NCBI GenBank assembly: GCA_003508835.1
Contig: PUFA01000003.1
Span: forward strand, 10,331,501 to 10,395,500
From: Eonycteris spelaea
Lineage: Eukaryota > Chordata > Mammalia > Chiroptera > Pteropodidae
Reading direction: 5' to 3'
DNA length: 64,000 bases
Part shown: positions 12,610-25,400 of the stretch, piece by piece
Position numbering within the stretch: the stretch's first letter is position 1
How the letters are laid out: each line of letters begins with the position of its first letter
Program-made: the position numbers and the translations under genes
The notes under the pieces: generated by a model
What the model saw: only the letters and a program-made list of their open reading frames with translations
The model's database searches: none
What the model was told of the DNA's origin: nothing

Positions 12610-12800
12610 TCTTTCTTTACACATTTCCTTCCTGCTACCCTTTACCTCCCCCCTTTCTTTTCCTTCCTTCCCTCTTGGCTTCCCCTTCTCCACATCTCTC
12701 CCTTTTTTATCTTCCCAGTCATCTCTCCTATAGCTTCCTGTTTTTTCTTCTTTTCGTTTCTCTCCCCACCTCCATTTCCTGTTTCCTCAGTTCATTTTCT
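12610..12800. repeat. Pyrimidine-rich tract
   Basis: A C/T-rich stretch of about 190 bp with runs such as TTTCTTTTCCTTCCTTCCCT. Low complexity; no coding role. Confidence 0.8.
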
Positions 12801-14369
12801 TCAGCAACCAATAGTTTCATCAAATACTCCCAGTTAAACCTACAAAGAATGTGAAGCATTGTCAATGAGTATTTACAGGTTTCATAACATTCTTTTTTCT
12901 TAGCAGTCGGAAAGAATATGTATAATTGTAGAAATGATCAAAATATGGGCAGTGTTGTGAAGTTGCCTTAACTGTAAATGACTACTGTAAATGAAACAAA
13001 ATAAAATTAATGTTGGAAAGGATAATCTGGGCTTTTGTAAGCTGGGTTAATATTCATGAAGTAAACCAACATCAGTCCCCCACGATTGTATGGCATACCC
13101 TGAGCTGTCAGCTTTCTACCACATGATATATGGAAATGCCAGACCTGAATGGTCCATTTCTCATGAGGTAGTTCTAGAAGTTGTCACTTTTGGAAAGACC
13201 AATTTGTAAAACCTCTAAAACAGGTTAAATGCTTCCTGAGTCATAGTTTTCTGAGAGATTAACATATTTTACCACCCATTAGCAGAGAACCTGACTGAAA
13301 CACCTGGAAAATTCGAGGATTAGCTTACACATCTAAAGATTTTGATTGAAACCTCTTAAAACAGTACCAGCTCTTGGGAAGACGGAGTCAGCACACTGCC
13401 TCCTGTCTCTTTTACGTCACTGCATATGCCATAAATCGTGGACAGAGTACGTGGAGCTCTGAAAACTCCAAAGTGTAAAAAGGAGCAGAGGAATTGGGGG
13501 AGGAGACGAGCATTTAGAGTTCCAGCAAACCAGTGAAAGTTTACCATCTTTCCCTTCAATGTCACCTGGCATGTACTCAAAGTCACCCCAAAACCCAGAA
13601 GCATGTACCAAGCGTGCATGAAAAAGCTTTAAGAGAAGGCCTCTCTTTCTGGGCTGAGGAGTGGCAAAAGAAATTCCTGTGGGTCAGAGAGTGGAGAAAA
13701 TCTCCTGGTTTTGTTTTGTTTTTGTTTTTGTATTTTTTTCCTTCTCTCCTACCCTACCTAGCCTCTAAGCGATATTGTTAAAGAAGCATAGTGATGGTAG
13801 CAGTGTCCAGGCAGGTGCCTGAAACTCTGAGGAGGGAGAGGAATTCTTTCTCTAACCAGAAGAGCTGTGACCCCAAGAGCGTAGGCAAATCACTATTTTT
13901 CTCCGTGTTTTTCTACTGCATTGCCCTAGATGCAGATGGAGTTATTGAAAGTAAGCAGCATAGGAGGGAAAATAAAGCCCAAGCTTTCTGACGAAAGGAC
14001 CAGGAAGGAGCCCTAAGGGAGCCAGAAAATGAAAGCCACAGAGCATACAGAAATCAAGAAAGCACTCCTGAGCCCATCTCCAATATGTGTATGTGTGGCT
14101 CAGAGCCTGAACAGCATACCACAGACTTTGAGAGTTAAGTACAGAGTAGACCACCACTCAGATCCCAGGCTAGCCACATAGCACGAAAAATATTTGAAAA
14201 CTGAGCTAATATTGGAACCAATGTCAGAAGGCAGTCAGAACTTGCTGGCCGAATCTGACCTAGCTGATTGCCTACTAAGGGAAAACAAAAGGAACAATCA
14301 AGGTCCTTCACAGAATTTGAAAAGGACTCAGAGTCTCATTACAAAATATTTTAAATGTACGGAATGTAC

Positions 14370-14830
14370 AAAGTAACTTGTCATACAAATAACCAGGAAA
14401 AACTGAACTCAAAGGGAAAAGAGAATCGAAATATGCTAACCACAAAAGGATGTAGATGTCATTATCAGATAAAGACTTTAAAGCATCTATTATAAACAGG
14501 CTTTAAGAAGTAAGGGGAAATAATTTTGAAATAATTTTAAAACAAATGAAAAGCAAAGTATGTGCAAAGAAATAGAAAATATAAAGAAGAACTAAATGGA
14601 AATACATGGAGAACTGAAAAATATAGTAACCAAAATAAAAAATTCATAGGATATGCTCAGTAGCAGAATAGGGATGTGAAAAGAATCACTGAACTTGAAG
14701 GTAGAACAGTAGAAATTATCCATTCTGAAAAACAAAACACAAAATTAAAGAAAGGTACCTCGGAGACTCATGGAACAATACTAAAATGTCTAGCGTTCAC
14801 ATCACTTAAGTCCAAGAAGAATAAAACAAG
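14370..14830 (+). mobile_element. Old L1 fragment (5' region/ORF1-like), sense
   Basis: This A-rich segment has TCAGATAAAGACTTTAAAGC, AGAATCACTGAACTTGAAGG and the AGAAATTATCCATTCTGAA block in the order of L1 upstream and ORF1 sequence. Frames are broken. Confidence 0.72.
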
Positions 14831-15016
14831 CGTGTATAGTTTATTGTGATATATATTCAGTCATTATGTTATGAGATATACAATCTCCAGAATCTTTCTG
14901 TGCTCTTAAATGACCAGCGAGATCCTTTTCAGACCAAGACCAACTAGTGCGCAGTTAGTTATGAGCATGATATCTGAAGATGAGTTGCCTGGGTCTAATC
15001 CTCACTCTATGAATAT

Positions 15017-15087
15017 AGGTAGGGAGGTAGGTCAGTAGGTAGGTAGGTAGATAGATAGGTAGGTAGGTAGGTAGGTAGGTAGGTAGG

Positions 15088-15134
<47 letters not shown>
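15017..15134. repeat. Compound (GGTA)n(GATA)n tetranucleotide repeat
   Basis: About 118 bp: interrupted GGTA units, a short GATA run, eight or so GGTA units, then about fifteen uninterrupted GATA/AGAT units. Long pure GATA runs mutate quickly, so length should vary between individuals. Confidence 0.97.
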
Positions 15135-15135
<1 letters not shown>

Positions 15136-16364
15136 AATATTAAATCTTATCCAGGAAAGAATGCTGATCATTAGGAGAAACCACACACAACTATTAATTA
15201 TAATGACTGTAGAGCCTTCCCCAACGTCTGAGGATGTGAATGAAAAGAAATTAAAAAAAAAAAAAAAGGAAAATATTTATAAAGTTGTTGCTGGGATTAT
15301 TACCCAAATGGCTAACTTTTCATCAGCCATTTCATTAAGCTATTCATGCTCCTTGTGCTGTTTCCCTTGGATACCATCTAAAAGTTGTCCCTTATCTGTT
15401 CTCATTTTTGTTGATATAGTCTTAAATTTCTTGGTTTTGTTACGGAAAAATTTATTTTTAGTATGGAAAGTGATGAGGACGTATGTTTATAAGTAACAAC
15501 TAATTTGAGTCTTTGTTTTTTTTTCTCTCTCCTAACCTGTTTTAGTTGCTTTGACTTATTGTATCTTTATATCCAGTTACCAAAGCATCAAGGGGTAGAA
15601 TGCTACATTAGGTCCAGCATAGAGAATTGTGAGGTCAGAATTCTCCGGGAAAATAAATGGTCTCCTGGGAGGTTACTGGCCATACAGTCTTAAACTTAGA
15701 TTCATGTTGGAACCTCATCAGTAGAAACAGAAAAAGAAACATTAAAATTGGACCAAGTTGAGCATTATCTGTTGTGGGTGCAGACAAAAGAGAATACACA
15801 AAGCAAGAGCTTCCATTGATCCCTGCAGAGGAACGAAGGAGGTGAGGGGTGAGGAGAAGGAATCCTAGGCTGTGGGAAGAATGTCCAAACTGAGAAGTAC
15901 AACAAAATGGTCAAGACACTTAGAGCCACACAAATTTAATTCTTGAGATGAAAGTTGTGGAGATACCAGAGCTCGATTGGATCACCACTGAAAGCTATTG
16001 CTTGCTTGTCATTGCCATATTTTATTTATGTATTTTTTCACCTTTAAAAAAAAACTTTTTTTCTTTTTTTCCCATGTACTTGTGTTTTTCTTCCCCAAGA
16101 GTAATTAGTCATATCTCTGAGTAAATCCAATAATTCCATGTTTTCAGACATATTTATGATTTTATTAAAAAATCCATTATACTTAGTACTTTTAAAGTAC
16201 AGCTTTTACACTAGGTCTTAAAAAATTCTACTATAAGCAATTTTCATTTCTGAGGTGACAGAGGGCTTTCATGATTTACTGTTAATAATTTCTTGGCAAT
16301 TTCATGAGCATCAAAATCTTTTATTTTCTTTCCTTATTTTATTTCTTCTGCATATTTCTATTAG

Positions 16365-16415
16365 CCGAGAATATTTAGACAAAAGAGAGGAGCAAAGACA
16401 AGCAAGAGAAGAAAG
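16365..16415 (+). CDS. FHOD3: FHOD3 internal exon B (51-bp coiled-coil exon)
   Basis: This 51-bp exon follows the acceptor TTTCTATTAG. Its first C completes the Ser codon begun in the previous exon, giving KF-S-REYLDKREEQRQAREE. The last two bases (AG) join the A that opens the next exon to make Arg. Length and phase (1 + 48 + 2) keep the frame, so skipping it would remove 17 residues without a frameshift. The sequence continues the charged coiled coil with no obvious helix-breaking residue. The donor is AG|GTTTGT, weaker than the other donors here because +3 and +4 are T rather than the usual A/G and A. A short exon with a weak donor is a plausible site of regulated inclusion, but that is inference. 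Recognition rests on the match to the FHOD3 coiled coil and perfect phase with both neighbours. Confidence 0.93.
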
Positions 16416-16869
16416 GTTTGTATATCTTTTCTTTCCCATGGTAACCAAATGGCACGTGACTTTGCACTCTTAACCAAGCATGCAGAGGAGACTGTATTAA
16501 TTAAAATATGATATCTTCACCTAAGACACCAAAGACCTTGAATAACTGGCCTTTTGCAGAATAGAGTGTTCTGTTTATCTACATTTTCCAAGAAAGTGCA
16601 GATTTATTATTTATGGTGTGAAATATGTGTCTGTTTCTCCAGAATTCTTCTCCAAATGAGCGTATTAGTGTAATATGTTGGCATGTAGTATATATTACAA
16701 TTACCCTGCACCACTACTTCTGAGCCCAAGGTAAGTGTCCCTACTGCATGATTCCAGGTCAGTTGTTCAGCATTCCTGCAACAAATATTTCAGCACACAC
16801 ACTGCGCCAGGCCCTGCCGGGGTGCCAAACCCACCTGAGACTCTCGCTGGATGTGCCTGATCACTTCCC

Positions 16870-17005
16870 TGTCTCCCTGCTGAACTGGACTCAGTTCCCG
16901 GATGGCAGGAACTGAGCCTGGTTTGCTTTGGTTGTCAGTGACTGCCACAATACTTGACACATATAAGACACTTTGAAGGATGTATGGAAGAAATGAGCGA
17001 ATGAG
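16870..17005 (+). mobile_element. L2 3' end fragment
   Basis: GGATGGCAGGAACTGAGCCT, CACAATACTTGACACATATA and a closing GAATGAG-like tail follow the L2 3' end. Confidence 0.6.
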
Positions 17006-19089
17006 CCAACAGCTTTATTTAAGACATTCAGACTGTAAACCAGTTTTTTAATTGCACTGGCAACATGCTGCGAATCCCACTAAAAGATACGAAGTTAGTG
17101 TGTTCAATGTCTGATAAATTTAGATAAGCAAAAGAAACTGTGGAAGTAGAACCGCAAGACCGTTCTTTGACCCGGTAGCACTGCAGTTAGTCCCTCCACC
17201 ACCAGAGGGAGGTACTGCGTGGAGACTTGGAAAGGCTGGTTTCATACCAGAGCCAGCTGGGAGCCTACCAACCTCTGAACTATGCCAATAAAAAATGGAA
17301 TTGTGCTAATATTTTTTAGACACCATAATAGATCAGGACAGTCTGAGGCAAAGAGGAGTGGAGTCTGCCTGTGTTCAATTTAAAAATTAGATGCTTAGGT
17401 CAGCCTCATAAACAAAACTATGGCATTGCTTTAATTTCAGTGTTTTCTATTATTGCCATGTTAATAACCAGTTGTGGCCAGCAAATTTAGAGTTGAGAGA
17501 TGCTGGTAAAGAAACAAGAAACTTCTATTTCTCTAATTCATACCTATTTTTGACATAGAGGGACATGACGTGTACTTTTACTGAAAATGCTGTTGACTTT
17601 ATGCCCAGGCTTAAGAAATCAAATTTTATCTTATTTTGTGTAGCTTTTTCTCCAGATTCTGAACTTTTTGAGTTTTTGACAACTTAACTGGCAGGTAATG
17701 TCTGCACAGGCAAGGCTTGATAGCTCCTGGGGAGATGTCAGGGGCTGAACTGGTTCAGACTGATCTCAAAATGTTCCGCACCACCAAAGGCTACCTTTTC
17801 CTGGATATTATTTACTGTTCTTTTTCCCAAAGCAGAGCATCACTTATACTGCAAAACCTGAGCAAAGGAGTTTGCCACTCCTCTGTTGTCTCCTCTCATC
17901 GTCACTTTGCCCCATGCAGCCCTTCTGCCTGGGCTTTCTCAGCTGGTGCAGGGGCAGGATCTTCATCGTCCCTTGTAAGACCTTTCCTTGTAGCCCACCT
18001 CTCTGCTTACACAGAGGTTTGGGTAAGCAGCCAAGCATTTTCCTCTGGTTTGGACCAGCTACTTTCCATAGTTAGTTTGAGTCTTGAATTGTCTGGTGAA
18101 GATGGGAGTGAGGGAGATATACTTACATCTGTTTGGAAACTGTTGGGGGTTTCTGGTAAGCCAGGAAAAGATAAGACTTTAAGTATAATGGACTTTGGAA
18201 ATGAGTGGGGAAGCTAATGGAGATCATAAGTGGAAACAGGTTCAGAAATAAAGAAGACTCCATCTATTAACTCTTCATGATAGAGCCAGGCATGTGTGCA
18301 GGGTTCCATGTTTCTCACTCTTAGAAACAATGTCTCCAAAAAAATGGCCAGAGTCATAGCAGAAAGTTTTTTCAGGTTTGTAACATCAATATAACAAGAT
18401 GCATGTCATTTTGCCATTTTGAGGTGTAATGGTCATCCAAACATGTTTGATTTTATCTCGATTTATTTTATATCACCTCATTTCATAATTTCAGGCAAAC
18501 TTTTGTTGGCAATGGTCAGACCCAGAGTAAGTTTCCATTGAGGTGCTACTTCTAATTTTTTTTTAATATTAGAAGAAAGGCTTTATCTGATAATGATTGA
18601 TTTAAGTGATATTCATGAATAATTTTTTTAAAGGGAATAGTAAGGAATGATATTCAGGCTGGAAGCATGTTGAGGTGGGGGTCAGGATGGGGATTAGTCT
18701 GAAGGGATGGCAGGATATGGAGAGGAAATGCCTCAGAGCAGGGAGGGCTATGGAAACAGAGTGCAAGGGAAAAGTCAGGATTGGCTAGGATTTGGGAAAG
18801 TGACATGCATGAAAGTGATCAATGAAGCAGGAAGACAGAATTCTGAGCACTACCTAACAGGTCTCAAGGCAGAGTAGAAGTTAGAGGGAGCCAGATTTTG
18901 GTTTAGTATGAGGGAGAATTTCTGAGTAGGAGGGTGGCAGGAAGAGCCATTAGTAGGTAGGTTCAGATTACTCTAAAGTCAAGCAGGGTTTCTCTGGGGT
19001 CATGTCAAAAGTGACTGGGCCTGCCTATGCTCCTTGGCTGCAGTACCACCCCTGCCACCCACACCCATAGGAGATATTGAGCTCATCCC

Positions 19090-19255
19090 AAAGGTTTGTT
19101 TGACTCTCTTGCCCACTGACTTGTGAGTTCCATGAGGTGGGGTTTTCCTCATTTTTTTAAATTAAATCTCTAGTGCCTACTGCAGTTCTTTGCATGTAAA
19201 GGCACTCAACAACTGTTCAATAAATATTGAAAAGATGAATGAATAAACAGAAGAT
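19090..19255 (+). mobile_element. L2 3' end fragment
   Basis: TGTGAGTTCCATGAGGTGGG, then ATGTAAAGGCACTCAACAAC and TTCAATAAATATTG-AAAAGATGAATGAATAAA are typical of the L2 3' terminus. Confidence 0.8.
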
Positions 19256-19689
19256 ATGGGCCGAGGTAAGATAAATGGGAATGTTTACATGAAGGTAGCA
19301 AAGGTGAAAAGTCTTTCCTTGGGGCTGTGGTCTGTGGATAGAAAACCCAGTGCCTTGTACGTGCAAGACTTCATCAGAGTCTGGGGGTTGTGTCACAAGA
19401 AGGTACTTGTGATGGTCATTGCATGGGCTCCTGGGATCTAAGTGGTGGCACTTAGAGTCACTCTGTAAAGGAATGTCATGATATAGGTCCAGTCTCCTCC
19501 CCAGGAATGGCTCAAGGTATGTGTGAGCCAGAAGAGGTTGCTGAGCTGTACTGAGCTCTAAATGCCAGATGACCTGGCTCTTCCTGTGCACATCAACCCA
19601 CCCTCTCTACTCCGGCCCATTGCAGGTGAACACTGCTGCCTTTTTAGAAAGATTTCATGGCTCTTGACATACAGGCCTCCCTGCCCCTA

Positions 19690-19885
19690 CAACTTTTTAA
19701 AGTTTTTGAATTATGGCAAAATACACGTACCATAAAATTTACTATCTTAACCATCTTTAAGTGTACAAATCAATAATGTTCAGTACATCCACATTGTTGT
19801 GCAGCCAATCTCCAGAACCCTTCATTTGGTAGAATTGAATCTTTCTACCCATTAAACAAGTCCCCATGCCCCCTCTTCTGCCATT
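19690..19885 (-). mobile_element. L1 3' end fragment, antisense
   Basis: ATGGCAAAATACACGTACCA, ATCTTAACCATCTTTAAGTG, CCACATTGTTGTGCAGCCAA and the CCATTAAACAAGTCCCCATG block are the reverse complement of an L1M 3' UTR. Confidence 0.85.
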
Positions 19886-22258
19886 TTTGTCTACCACATA
19901 AAAATCCTCAGGATAATTCAGAATAAAGCTATGATTCTTCCCATGCCTTCTGGATGCTCAAGGACGGCATTCGTGAGACCAAGGGATGCATTAGAATAGT
20001 CACCCATTGGAATATCTCACTCTGGACGAGAAAACCCTGGAGTCCCCTAGAAAAAGAGGGGATGAACGCTTTGGCTGCCAGCACATGCCTGCCACCTGGC
20101 TGCCCACAGGATGGGTTATGGAGGGGCCAGGACCAGGGCCAGGTCCGCTGAAATGAAGGTCGTAAATAAGTTGTCCTCTTGGCTTTGTTACCTCTCTCCC
20201 TACACTCTCTGGTTTCACTAAGCACTACTTTGCTGCTTCAGGATTCCCGTCTCTTGGACCCTTGCATGTCCCCTTATTTGCACGTTATTCCTTGCCTGCC
20301 CCTTTCTCCTGTCACAGAGGGCTTGGACTCAATGCAGGGATGTCTATGCTTACAGACTCCTGGGCTTGCAGCCTTTCTGGCCTAGAGTTTGCCACCATCT
20401 TGTTTAAAATATGTCTCCTATGGGCTCTGATTCTTGCCCTCAAGATCTCTTTCCGCCAAGATTTCCATCACCTCCACAGCCAGGTGATTTTTCCTTGCTG
20501 GTCAGAATTAAGTTCAGAAATGCTTTCCTTTTGTCACCTCTCCTAATTTTTGTGAGGTGGTGGTGTTGGCAAGGAAAGCCTAGAGTTTCTAAAGCCTTTT
20601 CACTCCCAGCATAGCTTCCTCATCCTGCAACTGTGAGGCAGCTGCTCTCGGAGCCAACCTCAGATGTTTGTACATTCGGAGACCCACCACACATCTTTTA
20701 TCAAAGAGTCACAGTGAAAGTGAGCTCACTCCCCAAGAAAGTGAAATAGCACCCACTCGCCCCCGTCAGTATCCGGTGCTTCAGGTGGACCCTCTGCGGG
20801 TTGGGTGCTGCCCCACAGGGTTCTCACTGCATGTTTTACCTGTTTCCCGTCAGCTGACAAGTGCAAGGTGCCCAGGGAAAGAACAAAAGAGGGTAATCTT
20901 TCTGTTCTCAAAAATCCTATTATCTGCTTGTTGAGAACAGACATACACATGTGAAAAGATGACTTAATATGCCAGGAAGTAAATGTAAAATGCCATCTGA
21001 GTTGAATGGACTACATATCCGACATGAGTTCAGAGGCAAGGCCAAGATCACTTCCAGCTGCGATGCTCAAAGCAGGCCTCACAGGAAGAGATGCGCATGC
21101 GAGCCTGGCATGAAGCATGGACTGCCTTTGGACTGGCAGGGAAAAGGGCTGATTACAGACGTCGGGAAGCCATGCCTGTCTTAAGGACGGATGAAGAAAT
21201 GCATGATTTTTAAGTGCAGTTTTTAAGGGTTTTTTTGTTTTGTTTTTATAGATCCCCCACCTTTCTTATCCAGGTGAATTAGGAATGCCATGTAGGAGCT
21301 ATGGTGGGCCAGAGTTGGGGGCTTGCCCATTCAGGGGGTGCCAAAGCAGTGAATCTGGATGGATGTGAGTGAGGGTCTTGAATAAACTGTTTCAAAGTTT
21401 AGTGTTAGGTGAGATAGAACGTGGCTACAGCTGAAATCATGAATTTATTTCTGAACAAATAATGGTGGGTAAAATTAGCAGACATCTGGAAGAGGCACAT
21501 ATTTCAAAGTTATTTTGGTCTGATCTATAAAGCTCACCATGAGGAATATGATTGGTAGCTGGTCTTAATAAACAGTTAGTGGGTTCTGCCTGCCTGAAAT
21601 GCAAAACAGATGTATCTTTGTTCTTTTAAACTGACTTTGATGAATAAACTATATGTGACGTCAGGTCCAAGCTATTGGATGTCTGAGTACGACTCAGAAA
21701 TATTTTAGAATATAAAAAAGTTTCCATGGTCGACACCGAGAGAACAAAGTGAATTCCAGTCGCATTGCTATTAGCATTGAAGCAGGTTCAGAAATTCAGG
21801 AAGGCCTCATCCAACACCCCCTTTCGGTATTTTGGGGGCACCGATTCTGTCTGCCGAACCAAGGCACCCTCCCATTTCACAGTCGTGACCTCCACGGGCG
21901 TGTGGTTTTCAGCTGTCGCTATTGAGCCTTTTTGATAGTCATTTTTGTTGTTTTGCTTATTTGTATAAATATTTCCTAAAAGAGCAAACTAGGATTCTGC
22001 AGCAGTGATCCAGTATCTGGAGACTGTGTGATGTGGCCATTCCCCCCAATTTGTTTGGTTATGAATGATGAGGGATTTTTAATCATTAGCATCTTGGCTT
22101 TGCTGGGTGTTTCTGGCACACTGGCCCTCCAGCCAGCCCTGCGCTGTGCTGTGTGCATCAGAAAACCAGCTCACTCTGCAGGTGTTTCGTCCATAAACAA
22201 GCATCAGCCACGGGCTCCTCTTTCTTTTTACGGAAACGCTTTGGAATTTAACTTTCAG

Positions 22259-22472
22259 ATACAAATACTTGGAGCAGTTGGCAGCTGAGGCGCATGAGAA
22301 GGAAGTGAGAAGCCGAAGCGCAAGCCGGGGCAGAGCTGACCTCTCCTTGGACCTGACCTCACGGCAGCTCCTGCCTCCCCCGCCCCTCTGAGCCCCAGCC
22401 CTTCATCTCTAGACTCACAAGAGGCTCTCACAGGAGCATCCTCCTCCCCGGGAACACCTCAGCTTTTCCAAG
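22259..22472 (+). CDS. FHOD3: FHOD3 internal exon C, with an apparent 1-base deletion
   Basis: The acceptor is ACTTTCAG and the donor CAAG|GTGAGT. The first base completes Arg, then the frame reads YKYLEQLAAEAHEKE and RSRSASRGRADLSLDLTS, matching the end of the FHOD3 coiled coil and a basic Ser/Arg segment. After the TCA codon at 22359-22361 the frame as printed runs RQLLPPPPL and hits TGA at 22389-22391. Allowing one extra C near 22362 (CC printed as C) restores a Ser/Pro/Ala-rich linker that ends SPGTPQLFQ and leaves one base (G) for the next exon. That phase is exactly what the 38546 exon needs, since it starts with two bases of a codon. The exon is 214 bp here and would be 215 bp intact. 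The gene is therefore probably intact and the base lost in sequencing, although a genuine disrupted allele cannot be excluded. Confidence 0.92.
22362..22391 (+). other. FHOD3: Frameshift and resulting premature TGA in FHOD3 exon C
   Basis: The run after TCA reads CGG where CCGG is expected. The shifted frame ends at TGA 22389-22391. Only a +1 correction carries the frame to the donor at 22473 and into the conserved 38546 exon. The shift is seen directly; its interpretation as a consensus error is inference. Confidence 0.8.
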
Positions 22473-25400
22473 GTGAGTCCTGGGAGAGGAGAGGGAAAAC
22501 TCATGTGGGTTCATTAACAACAGACGAGCTTCTTCTGGGCAGTAGTAAACGTTCCTACATGCAAACTAACACTGAGAGGCAACTAAGGGTAAGCTTGCGG
22601 GGGTGGGGGGGGAGGGGCAGGGGGCAGTGACTGTAACCTGTGCTGCCGCAAATAAAACAGATGTTTTCAGAGCCACTTATATTAAAGCAAAGATATCCGT
22701 AAAGATTGTCAATGTAGGGTCATTGAAAAAGGAGGATGCTGAAAATAAGTTACTGTGACATTTAAACCTAAATCACATGGTTTTAACATAGTAGTCTATA
22801 ATTTGGATATTATTTATTTATTGGATCTGCCCCATAAAGTGGCTGCTTTGAAATGTCCTTAACCTAGGAATTATGGGTCTGGTTTAAATTAAACTGATGG
22901 AGAATAAAATTAAGCAGTACAAGCAAAGAAAACTGTGGACCTCGTGAAAATAGGAGTTAAAAGTGAAATAAGAAAAAAAAAATCAAAATGAGTAAGATTA
23001 CTGGAACGTGGTGCGGGTAAAGGTACTTGTGTGCAGACAGACGGGTTCTCCCTGGAAAAATACCCTGTCGCCTTCGCTGTAGTTGGAGAAAAGCAGTGAT
23101 ATTGTACACTGCAGCCTTGGAGCATCAGCCGTTTTCCCGATTGCTCTGCAAATTGTGGGTTGGTTTTCTTTCATTTTAACAGAGAGGATGGTTCTTGGGC
23201 ACGGGCACCCACACAATGTGTGTTGATTAACCCTGCCACTAGCACTGTTTGGTTTAATCCAGTGTTATGGCTTACAGCCTGATGTAGACGTAGCCAACAG
23301 AAGACAACAGAGACACTAAACTTTTAACTTTAGGAGGGCTGACTAAATATGGTGCAAAGTTTAATTTAAACAAGGCAGAACTCCATGACCTCAGCAGAAC
23401 TGGATGTAACAGAACAATCTTGTCTGTCCAATTTTTTGCTGGCTCTCCAAGCTTCGGGGCTCATTCTGCAGGAGCAGGCTGGCTCTACCACAGCTTTCCA
23501 TCACGTCCAGTTTCTCCTGGTCCCTGAGCCATGGAAGATTGTCCCAGGCAGATGGCTCAGTCATAGATGAGTAATGTCAGTCTGAAAATATCGTGACACT
23601 GAGAATCAGGAAGAAAGGCTGTTCTGTAACAGCTCTGTGCTTTCCAAATCCTGCCTGATATTAGTGCTCTATCTAAATTGGGGTATTTCCAGAGACAATA
23701 TGAAAAATATTCCCCAGCAAAGGGGTTCAACAGTTTACAGAGTGGTTGTCTAAACTGTGAAATACAATGGCCCCAAGCTGAGAGGAAATTGTCAGTATCT
23801 GTAAATATTTTTTGTCCTCAAAATTTTTAATCTACTTCATGTTTGTTTGTAGCAAAAGGTAGTTCCTCAAGTATTTTGTTCAGTTACAGTCAAACTTGAG
23901 GCCATTCTAGCCAATTAAAAAGAATATTTGAAACTTTAATAAGAACATATAAAATACCTATTTTGAGTATACACTTATGCATTTGGAGGAATAAAGTTAT
24001 GTCAGTATGCTTTCAGGAAGAATAGCAAGTGTCATTTTCCTCTACAGAGAAGGGATTAATAGAGACTGAGTGAATGTTGAAATCAAACAATAAGTGATCT
24101 CTACATCTGAAAAAGGAATATTAAATTAGACATAATTACAAATTAATAAACATATCATATGGTTTGCTTTTTTCTAGAAAAAAAAGTGGTGGCTCTTGTG
24201 GAATCTAGAAGAGCTTCCCATCATATATAAGTAATTATCACCCAAGTCTGTTCGAACCAGCAAAGTATTCTAACATCCTTGTCCTAATACATAACGAATT
24301 ATACATTGGATATTCTAATGTATGAGAAGAAATGCTATAAAGAGGTGGTCTTAGAAAGAACTACTGAGGCTTCCTCCTGACTTGGGGATTTTGCCCTATG
24401 ACAGAGATACAAAGTTGGTAAAACAGAAAGGTTTCCCTCAGCCTAGTTTGTTATTGTTCTTTGAAACAATCTGCTGGCATCCAATTAATAGCCAATTCTT
24501 TTTACCAGGTCCCATTTTCAAATGCTCAAAGTAATTTTTTGCTTTTCCCTAATATTTACAATATCCCAACATCTGGAGGAAGAATAAAAAGTATAATCAC
24601 ACATCCAGATGTTTGTCCTGCACCAAACACCTGGCATTATGTGGTCCAAGCGTGCCAGGGGTTGACTCGCTTTTTCATTCTTCTTGTGGAATCGTATGAT
24701 AAAATCCACTTCACATTTCTGTCCTGCTCTGTCCCTTCCTCCCAAATGCTACTATTTAATACCATGTTGTGCATCTGAGTAAGTAGGGGGTGGAGCTAGT
24801 ATCCATATTTTGCTGAGGCTCCAATAGATGGGAAGATTTGCTTCAGATCTTGTTGGCACCATGCTGGGAGTACAAACCAGTGTGGTGACTCCCAACAGAG
24901 CCATTTCTCAGGGCATCGTGACATCACAGTATTTGTGGTGGTGTTAATGCCACACCTTCGCCCCAGTATCTGCAAAACTGTGGCCTACATTTCAGAATTA
25001 TATTTATAAAAAAAAAAAAAAAGGAAAAGCAAATGTTTACATTATTGAATTCTATATGCCTGAGAATTACAGGTCACTCTATCAGTTCTTTTGTTAAAAC
25101 TCAGATTCTGAAGACTTTTAATAGCAGAAAATATGAAAACATTAAAAGCTTCTTTACCCTTTCTCTTACATAATATATTTAAAAAGAAAGAAGGGCTAAT
25201 GGTAAAATACCCACATTATGTGCTATCAAGTGAGCTCTTTCAGCTAAAAAACTTCCCACTAAATCTGCTATAACTTTTATATGAATTATGCCAATACCCC
25301 CACCATCTAGTCAGCGTGTACTTGAATTATTTTTCCATCTGGCCCTCTTATGGCAGCTCATGGCAGATGTTTGTCCCAATACTGCCTAGACTTAATAGTG

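Larger units (their letters stand above)
11872..16364 (+). other. FHOD3: FHOD3 intron between exons A and B
   Basis: A GT-AG intron of about 4.5 kb. It holds a pyrimidine-rich tract (12610-12800), an L1 fragment in sense orientation (14370-14830) and a long compound tetranucleotide repeat (15017-15134). I see no further gene in 11900-12600, 12840-14370 or 15270-16360. Confidence 0.9.
16416..22258 (+). other. FHOD3: FHOD3 intron between exons B and C
   Basis: A GT-AG intron of about 5.8 kb. L2 3' ends occur near 16870 and 19090, and an antisense L1 3' end near 19690. Open frames at 17717-18217 and 20262-20546 have no recognisable domain or fitting splice sites. The rest (17010-19080 and 19890-22250) shows nothing I can name. 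Confidence 0.9.

Noticed and set aside
17717..18217. A 166-codon + strand frame between exons B and C
   Set aside because: Inserting it would not match the conserved YKYLEQ join between exons B and C, and no matching protein family is recognised.
25008..25022. A tracts (also at 15251, 30404 and 58252) as possible SINE tails
   Set aside because: No tRNA- or 7SL-like body and no target-site duplication is seen next to them.
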